A stretch of DNA of 10,846 nt, taken from Pseudomonadota bacterium. GTDB lineage: Bacteria; Pseudomonadota; Alphaproteobacteria; Rhizobiales; Hyphomicrobiaceae. Under the pieces are notes generated by a model. That model was not told the DNA's origin and searched no databases. It saw only the letters and a list, made by a program, of their open reading frames with translations. The stretch is from the NCBI GenBank assembly GCA_023428365.1, contig JAEYYQ010000411.1, positions 1 through 10,846 on the forward strand. Reading direction: 5' to 3'. Shown here in pieces: positions 6,344 through 10,846 of the stretch (the stretch's first letter is position 1; each line of letters begins with the position of its first letter). The position numbers were made by a program, and so were the translations under genes.

Positions 6344-7378
6344 TTGTCATCGGACATCGACGAAAGGGAACCAAGGCTCGTGTCCGCCTTCGAGAGCCGA
6401 AAATTACAACTTCTCGGACAGCGACTGCGTGCCAGCGGCGCAGCGGGCGTACGCAATGACCCGATCGCGGGAATCTTCTGGGTCACGCTCGCGATGCTGT
6501 CGTTTGCCGGTCTCGGCGTGTTCGGCAAATACGCCATGCAGCAGGGTATGGATCCGCTGCAGGTGATCTTTTTCAGAAATTTCTTCTGCCTGTTCTTGAT
6601 GCTCCCGCTGCTCCACTGGCGCGGTCCATCGCTGGCCATCCCGAAGCAGGTCCACCTGTATGGCGTCCGCGTCGGACTGGCGTTCGTCTCTATGATGGCG
6701 TGGTTTACAGCTTTGCCGCTGATCCCGTTCGGTGAGTTGACGGCGATAAGCTTTCTGGCACCACTGTTTGCAACCGTTTTTGCCGTGTTCTGGCTCGGTG
6801 AAGTGGTGCGCGGCAGGCGCTGGACGGCGCTGATCATCGGCTTTCTCGGTGCACTGATTATTCTACGACCCGGCGCATCGGAGTTCGGGATCGGTCAGGC
6901 ACTGGCTCTGTGCTCGGCGTTGACCGCCGGCATCGTGGGGCCGTTGCTGAAGCAGATGACTGCGCAGGACGATGCCGACAAGATCGTCTTCATCACAAAT
7001 CTGTGGCTGACCCCAGCCTCGCTCATCCCAGCACTATTCGTCTGGCAGTGGCCGACCTTGATGGTTTGGCCGGTGCTGTTCGCCATGGGTTTTTGCGCGG
7101 TGCTCGGTCACGTCGCCTTGCTGCGCGGCTTTGCCTCCACGGACGCCTCGCTGGTCTTCACCTTCGAGTTCTCGCGGCTGCCGTTTGCCGTGCTGGCGGC
7201 CTATCTGATGTTCGGCGAGCCAACCGATATTTGGACCTGGGTCGGCGCCTCGATTATCTTCCTATCGGCCATCTACATCACCCGCCGCGAAGCTCAACTC
7301 GCAAAAGCTAGCGGCACCGTGCGCATCCGCGATGCCACGGATCCTCTCTGCATGACGCCGGTCACCCTGAAATTCTGA
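6344..7378 (+). CDS. EamA/DMT-superfamily transporter (10 TM)
   Basis: This inner-membrane protein of the drug/metabolite transporter superfamily has two EamA repeats (about residues 42-175 and 184-313) and roughly ten hydrophobic helices, beginning at IAGIFWVTLAMLSFAGLGVF (41-60). Typical features are RNFF after helix 2, ALPLIPFGELTAISFLAPLF in repeat 1 with the family's helix-4 Pro pattern, FWLGE and LRPG at the repeat end, and MFGEPTDIWTWVGASIIF in repeat 2. The family exports or imports amino acids, riboflavin, S-adenosylmethionine and other small metabolites; the substrate here cannot be told. The start is uncertain. A TTG at 6344 follows AAGGA by only 4 nt, while a GTG at 6380 also has purine-rich sequence upstream; either leaves a polar N-terminal tail before helix 1. 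It diverges from the amidase and ends 9 nt before the stop of the convergent FAD dehydrogenase gene. Confidence 0.88.
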   Translation: MSSDIDEREPRLVSAFESRKLQLLGQRLRASGAAGVRNDPIAGIFWVTLAMLSFAGLGVFGKYAMQQGMDPLQVIFFRNFFCLFLMLPLLHWRGPSLAIPKQVHLYGVRVGLAFVSMMAWFTALPLIPFGELTAISFLAPLFATVFAVFWLGEVVRGRRWTALIIGFLGALIILRPGASEFGIGQALALCSALTAGIVGPLLKQMTAQDDADKIVFITNLWLTPASLIPALFVWQWPTLMVWPVLFAMGFCAVLGHVALLRGFASTDASLVFTFEFSRLPFAVLAAYLMFGEPTDIWTWVGASIIFLSAIYITRREAQLAKASGTVRIRDATDPLCMTPVTLKF

Positions 7379-7387
7379 CCCGTACCG

Positions 7388-8833
7388 TCAGAGTCGGATC
7401 ACCTTGCCGGGATTCATAATACCGGCAGGATCGATCGCCCGCTTGACCGTTCGCATGAGATCCAATTCGACGGCACTCTTGGTGCGCTCATTTTCGATCA
7501 GCCGCATCTGGCCGATACCGTGCTCGGCGCTGATCGAACCTCCGTGGCGGATAACCAGATCGTGCACGATACCGTTGATCTTCGCACGCTCCTTGCGGAA
7601 GCGGTCCATCTCCCAGTCATCAGGACGAACGAGATTATAGTGCAGATTGCCATCGCCCACGTGCCCGAACGTGCAGGGCCGTATGCCCGGATAGGCGCGC
7701 TCCAAAGCGGCATCCGTTTCGGAGAGAAACTGGGCGATGCGCGATACCGGCACCGAGATGTCATGCGCCAGCGTGCCGCCGATTGCCCTTTGCGCCTCGG
7801 ACAGATCCTCGCGCATGCGCCAAAAGCGCTGCGATTGCGTACTGGACGAGGCGATCACCGCATCCAGAACCAGCCCTTTCTCGAGCGCGTCGGCGAGTGC
7901 CTCGGCAAACGGCTCGGCCAGGCGACCCGGCCCACCTTGACCACTCACCTCAACCAGGACGTACCAGGGATATTCCTCACGCAACGGGTTTTCGTGCCCC
8001 GGCACACCGGTCAGCAAATAGTCGATGATCTGGCGGTGGATCAGCTCGAATGCCGTGACTTGATCACCGAGCTTGGTCTTCATATGCCCCAACAGCGCGA
8101 CGGCCTCTTCCGGTCCTGAGACGCCCAGCCATGCGGTTTCGATAGCGGTGGGTCGGGGGAAGAGCTTGAGAACAGCGGCCGTGATGATGCCCAGCGTCCC
8201 CTCTGCTCCGATGAAGAGTTGCTTCAGATCATAGCCGGTGTTGTCCTTGCGCAGCCCGCGAAGACCGTTCCAGATACGGCCGTCCGGCAGCACGACCTCC
8301 AGCCCCAACACCAGACTGCGCGCATTGCCGTAGCGCAGCACCTGAGTGCCGCCAGCGTTGGTCGAAAGATTGCCGCCGATCTGACACGAGCCTTCGGCGC
8401 CAAGGCTGAGAGGGAACAGCCGGTCGTTCTCCTCCGCGATGCGCTGGATCTCAGCGAGGACCACACCAGCCTCCACCGTCAGCGTATCGTTTTGCGTATC
8501 GACCTCACGGATCGTCTTCATCCGGTTGGTGGAAATGATCACCTCACTGCCGTCATCGTGCGGCTGACCGGCGCCGGTCAATCCTGTGTTGCCGCCTTGA
8601 GGAATGATCGGTGTACGGGTCTCCATACAAACGGACACGAGAGCGGCCACTTGCGCCGTTGTGGCAGGGCGCAACACGAGTGGGACCTTCCCCTCCCAGC
8701 CGTCACGCCAGCTCCGGCAATACGGAGCGATGTCGGCCGGGTCATCCACGACGCCGTCTGCTCCGACTATCGTCTTAAGACGATCAATCACGTCAGCCGC
8801 TACCGGCCGCGCGCCCCGCGCGGAACGAGCCAT
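7388..8833 (-). CDS. FAD-binding 2-hydroxyacid dehydrogenase (GlcD/D2HGDH-like)
   Basis: This 481-residue flavoprotein oxidises a 2-hydroxy acid. The family includes D-2-hydroxyglutarate, D-lactate and glycolate dehydrogenases, which pass electrons to the respiratory chain or other acceptors. The N-terminal PCMH-type FAD domain covers about residues 40-230, with PQGGNTGLTGAGQP at 78-91, GAEGSCQIGGNLSTNAGG at 145-162 and GAEGTLGIIT at 209-218. The C-terminal FAD-oxidase domain carries GHVGDGNLHYN (390-400) and SISAEHGIG (433-441). His391, His398 and Glu437 match metal-binding positions described for D2HGDH. The end DPAGIMNPGKV is diagnostic of the family. The ATG at 8833 has a GAGG 5 nt upstream (8839-8842). 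D-2-hydroxyglutarate dehydrogenase is slightly favoured because the protein is a single polypeptide with no glcE or glcF partner nearby, but the substrate is not settled. A 167-nt region with no evident gene separates it from the metal transporter gene. Confidence 0.93.
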   Translation of the reverse strand: MARSARGARPVAADVIDRLKTIVGADGVVDDPADIAPYCRSWRDGWEGKVPLVLRPATTAQVAALVSVCMETRTPIIPQGGNTGLTGAGQPHDDGSEVIISTNRMKTIREVDTQNDTLTVEAGVVLAEIQRIAEENDRLFPLSLGAEGSCQIGGNLSTNAGGTQVLRYGNARSLVLGLEVVLPDGRIWNGLRGLRKDNTGYDLKQLFIGAEGTLGIITAAVLKLFPRPTAIETAWLGVSGPEEAVALLGHMKTKLGDQVTAFELIHRQIIDYLLTGVPGHENPLREEYPWYVLVEVSGQGGPGRLAEPFAEALADALEKGLVLDAVIASSSTQSQRFWRMREDLSEAQRAIGGTLAHDISVPVSRIAQFLSETDAALERAYPGIRPCTFGHVGDGNLHYNLVRPDDWEMDRFRKERAKINGIVHDLVIRHGGSISAEHGIGQMRLIENERTKSAVELDLMRTVKRAIDPAGIMNPGKVIRL

Positions 8834-9000
8834 GGAGACCTCGCTGAATGCCTGAGGATAAGCAGAATCGTCCCGGGTTTACCGCGGTCGATCACGATCC
8901 GATAGGCATCTTGTCGCCCATGTCGCGGACCTTATCATCGGGGTAAGAGACCGCAATCAGCCTTTCCGGTGAGACGCGATCAGACTTGCGCCCCGACGGG

Positions 9001-10017
9001 CTAAAGAGGGCTCATTCCGTTGAGTGATGCGAAGAAGAATGATGCGCCGAGGATCATGACCAAAGCTGAGCCACCGAGACCGGCGGCAACCTGGATGCGG
9101 TGAGCCCAGCGGCTGTCGGCGCCACCGCCGAGCCTGGCGGCCAGTTCGCGCGAACCCACGGCCAGCGAGGCCAGTACCGATACGGTGATTGCCGTCCCGA
9201 TCGCCATCGCAAAGGTCGCGAAGACACCCGCCCAGAATATGCCCATGCCGAGAGAAAAGACCAACACACCGATAGCGCCGGTGCATGGCCGAATGCCGAT
9301 CGAGAACGCCAACGCCCAGGCCCGCGACCATGACCATTGTCCCTGAAGCTGACTTGGCGCGGCGACATGCGTATGCCCACAGCACGATCCGTCGGCCGCA
9401 TGGTCATGCGTGTGGTGATGGCCGTGATCATGATCGTGGGTGTGGTCGTGATCATGGTGATGGTGCGCATCTTGCGCCGCCTGCTGAGGCTTTGCTGTCA
9501 CGCGACGGATCTGCCCGTAAAGCAGCCACGCACCAAGCAGCGCAATCAGACCCCAGCTTGCCGTCTCAAGCCACGACTCGGTGACGCGCAGCTGCACGCT
9601 GGTCGCGTTGAGGATGACGGCCAATATGCCCACGATAACGATCGCCGAAATCGCCTGCACGAAAGCAGCCATGAACGACAGCAGAATGCCGCGGCGGACG
9701 GTGCGCTCGTTGGCGAGGGCATACGATGAGATGACAAACTTGCCATGCCCAGGACCGACCGCGTGCAGGATGCCGTATAGAAAGCTGATGAGCGCCAGCA
9801 CCGCACCGGATGCAATGATATTGCCGGACTTGATCTGCCGTACCGCTGCCGTCATGCCATTGGTCAGTTCACGCTGACCTTCGAGCACGAACTGCCAGAT
9901 TCCGCCGAACACGCCCACGCTCTGTTCGGTTGCATAAGCCGGCTGCGTCGCGAGGATCGTCACACCTGCAAGAGCGACGATCAACAGGAGCTGTGATCTC
10001 GACGTCATCGCGGGCAT
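9001..10017 (-). CDS. NicO/RcnA-type nickel-cobalt transporter with His-rich loop
   Basis: This 338-residue inner-membrane protein of the NicO (RcnA-like) family probably moves Ni2+ or Co2+. Direction is uncertain: E. coli RcnA exports, while other NicO proteins have been tied to uptake. A signal-peptide-like N-terminus ends at QPAYA (residues 25-29). Helices at about 67-85, 108-137, 152-168, 229-258, 261-287 and 306-332 follow. Family motifs are LHAVGPGHGKFVISSY (84-99) and GIRPCTGAI (241-249). A loop at 185-217 carries 16 His with interspersed Asp plus a Cys pair (212-213), as expected for a metal-sensing or buffering loop. Two starts are possible: ATG at 10017 (13-nt overlap with the upstream gene) or ATG at 10008, giving a classic ATGA 4-nt overlap. 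Neither has a clear Shine-Dalgarno, so translational coupling to the DUF1007 gene is likely. No RcnR-type regulator is in the window. Confidence 0.9.
   Translation of the reverse strand: MPAMTSRSQLLLIVALAGVTILATQPAYATEQSVGVFGGIWQFVLEGQRELTNGMTAAVRQIKSGNIIASGAVLALISFLYGILHAVGPGHGKFVISSYALANERTVRRGILLSFMAAFVQAISAIVIVGILAVILNATSVQLRVTESWLETASWGLIALLGAWLLYGQIRRVTAKPQQAAQDAHHHHDHDHTHDHDHGHHHTHDHAADGSCCGHTHVAAPSQLQGQWSWSRAWALAFSIGIRPCTGAIGVLVFSLGMGIFWAGVFATFAMAIGTAITVSVLASLAVGSRELAARLGGGADSRWAHRIQVAAGLGGSALVMILGASFFFASLNGMSPL
9367..9465 (-). repeat. Low-complexity His/Asp codon tract
   Basis: Runs of CAT/CAC and GAT/GAC codons form an imperfect trinucleotide-like tract encoding the His/Asp-rich loop of the NicO protein (residues 185-217). 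Such tracts are prone to length change between strains. It is a coding feature, not an independent element. Confidence 0.8.
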
Positions 10018-10772
10018 GAGACCGTCACAGTTCTAGCCTGACCGATATTGAAGCTGACGCCGTCGTTCTGCTCGAACGCGGCATCTCCAAGCTGCTGGAG
10101 TTCAGCCATTCCGTGCGACGGGCCAGTGACGTTCGCCTTGCAGCCCTCTGGTGCGTTTGATGCCAGCCGGATCGGATTGTCCTTCACGAGATCGAACCAG
10201 ATGAAAAACGTCGGATCCTGGGTCGAGAAGTTGAACCCTTCCGCTTCTGCCAACACAGGCTTTGCCAGCGGCAACGTAAACTCCAGCGCCAGAACCTGCG
10301 GTTTCTCCTGTGTGCTGCCCGTCAGCGACTGGGTAAGACGCGACCAGAACCCGCCTTCCTGCTTGGGTTCCTCTGCGCTTGCGCCGGAAGGGTTCGGAGC
10401 CTGATCAGAATCGGTGAGTTCCATGAAGAAATCGGTGGCTCCGGAGAATTCCAGCGCTTGATCGCCCAGTTTCGGGAAAGTGAAGTAGGAGAACTCCTTC
10501 AGACCGTCGATATTGATCGCAGTCAGCTCCGCAAGTTCCTCACGGTCGTATTTGCCATCACCGTTCTTGTCCAAGCCCTGGATCGCCATCGATGTATAGA
10601 ATTCGTCAAACAGCCAGCGTTGACGAAGCCCCGTAACGGTGCCGCCGTCGTACATCACCGTTGTCTCGACACTGACCCAGACGTGCGGGTGTGCCAGCGC
10701 TGGACCACCGGTCGAGGGCACGATCGCAAGTGCTGCGCCGCTGATCCAGGCGCGCATGGTACGTGAGATCAT
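10005..10772 (-). CDS. DUF1007-family exported protein, partner of NicO transporter
   Basis: This 255-residue protein has a signal peptide (MISRTMRAWISGAALAIV, predicted cut after PALA at about residue 27), so it is probably periplasmic or membrane-associated. The mature protein would begin HPHVW, the family's typical N-terminal motif. An EF-hand-like loop, DKNGDGKYDREE (68-79), has all six canonical ligand positions (D, N, D, K backbone, D, E). An unusual low-complexity insertion sits at about residues 120-160, and Cys211 and Cys253 may pair. DUF1007 genes are often found beside NicO transporter genes, so a metal-binding or accessory role in Ni/Co transport is inferred; no activity is known to me. 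The ATG at 10772 was chosen because GGAG lies 6 nt upstream (10779-10782) and it gives a clean signal peptide. An upstream in-frame start at 10826 would add 18 residues before it. It overlaps the NicO gene by 4 to 13 nt. Confidence 0.85.
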   Translation of the reverse strand: MISRTMRAWISGAALAIVPSTGGPALAHPHVWVSVETTVMYDGGTVTGLRQRWLFDEFYTSMAIQGLDKNGDGKYDREELAELTAINIDGLKEFSYFTFPKLGDQALEFSGATDFFMELTDSDQAPNPSGASAEEPKQEGGFWSRLTQSLTGSTQEKPQVLALEFTLPLAKPVLAEAEGFNFSTQDPTFFIWFDLVKDNPIRLASNAPEGCKANVTGPSHGMAELQQLGDAAFEQNDGVSFNIGQARTVTVSCPR

Positions 10773-10778
10773 TTCGGA

Positions 10779-10782
10779 CTCC
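10779..10782 (-). promoter_or_regulatory. Shine-Dalgarno selecting the ATG at 10772
   Basis: On the minus strand GGAG lies 6 nt upstream of the ATG at 10772. It supports that start for the DUF1007 gene, which places the signal peptide at the very N-terminus. Confidence 0.6.
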
Positions 10783-10832
10783 GCCGGAAAGGCACGACGA
10801 ATACAGTGCGCATCGTCGCCAAACATCCGAAC

Positions 10833-10838
10833 AATATA
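10833..10838 (-). promoter_or_regulatory. Possible -10 element for the DUF1007-NicO unit
   Basis: TATATT on the minus strand matches 5 of 6 bases of the sigma-70 -10 consensus, about 60 nt before the DUF1007 start. The matching -35 would lie beyond the window edge, so this is only a weak suggestion. Confidence 0.2.
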
Positions 10839-10846
10839 GCGACAGT

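Noticed and set aside
8219..8905. Long plus-strand open frame (228 codons) antisense to the FAD dehydrogenase gene
   Set aside because: The opposite strand encodes a complete protein with all family motifs; the antisense frame shows no recognisable domain and is expected from high GC content.

Overview
This window looks like chromosomal DNA from a GC-rich alphaproteobacterium, most likely order Hyphomicrobiales and perhaps a Hyphomicrobium-like genus. The placement is inferred from the mtaB-ftsY-ispZ gene order and the style of the proteins; no rRNA or other marker is present. It is densely packed with ordinary-looking genes. No insertion sequence, phage gene, CRISPR array, tRNA or rRNA is visible, and no gap between genes exceeds about 210 bases.

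Bases 1-3541 (+ strand) form a housekeeping cluster. It holds the 3' two-thirds of mtaB (tRNA t6A37 methylthiotransferase), which overlaps by 4 nt the GTG start of ftsY (signal recognition particle receptor). Two different YciB/IspZ-family membrane proteins follow in tandem. The second looks canonical. The first is longer and has diverged in the family's C-terminal signature.

Bases 3542-4756 (+ strand) hold a MarR-type regulator, with a near-perfect palindrome about 80 nt upstream of its start that could be its own operator, and a small zinc-binding GFA-domain protein. Bases 4748-6190 (- strand) encode an amidase-signature hydrolase whose end overlaps the GFA gene tail to tail by 9 nt. Diverging from the amidase is a 10-helix EamA/DMT-type transporter (6344-7378, +). 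This converges, 9 nt apart, on an FAD-linked 2-hydroxyacid dehydrogenase of the GlcD/D2HGDH type (7388-8833, -).

Bases 9001-10772 (- strand) hold a two-gene metal unit: an exported DUF1007 protein with an EF-hand-like loop and an HPH motif at the predicted mature N-terminus, translationally coupled to a NicO/RcnA-type nickel-cobalt transporter with a long histidine-rich loop.

No clearly new multi-gene system was found. The points most worth a second look are the tandem, diverged YciB/IspZ pair behind ftsY, the DUF1007-NicO pair, and the MarR operator candidate.
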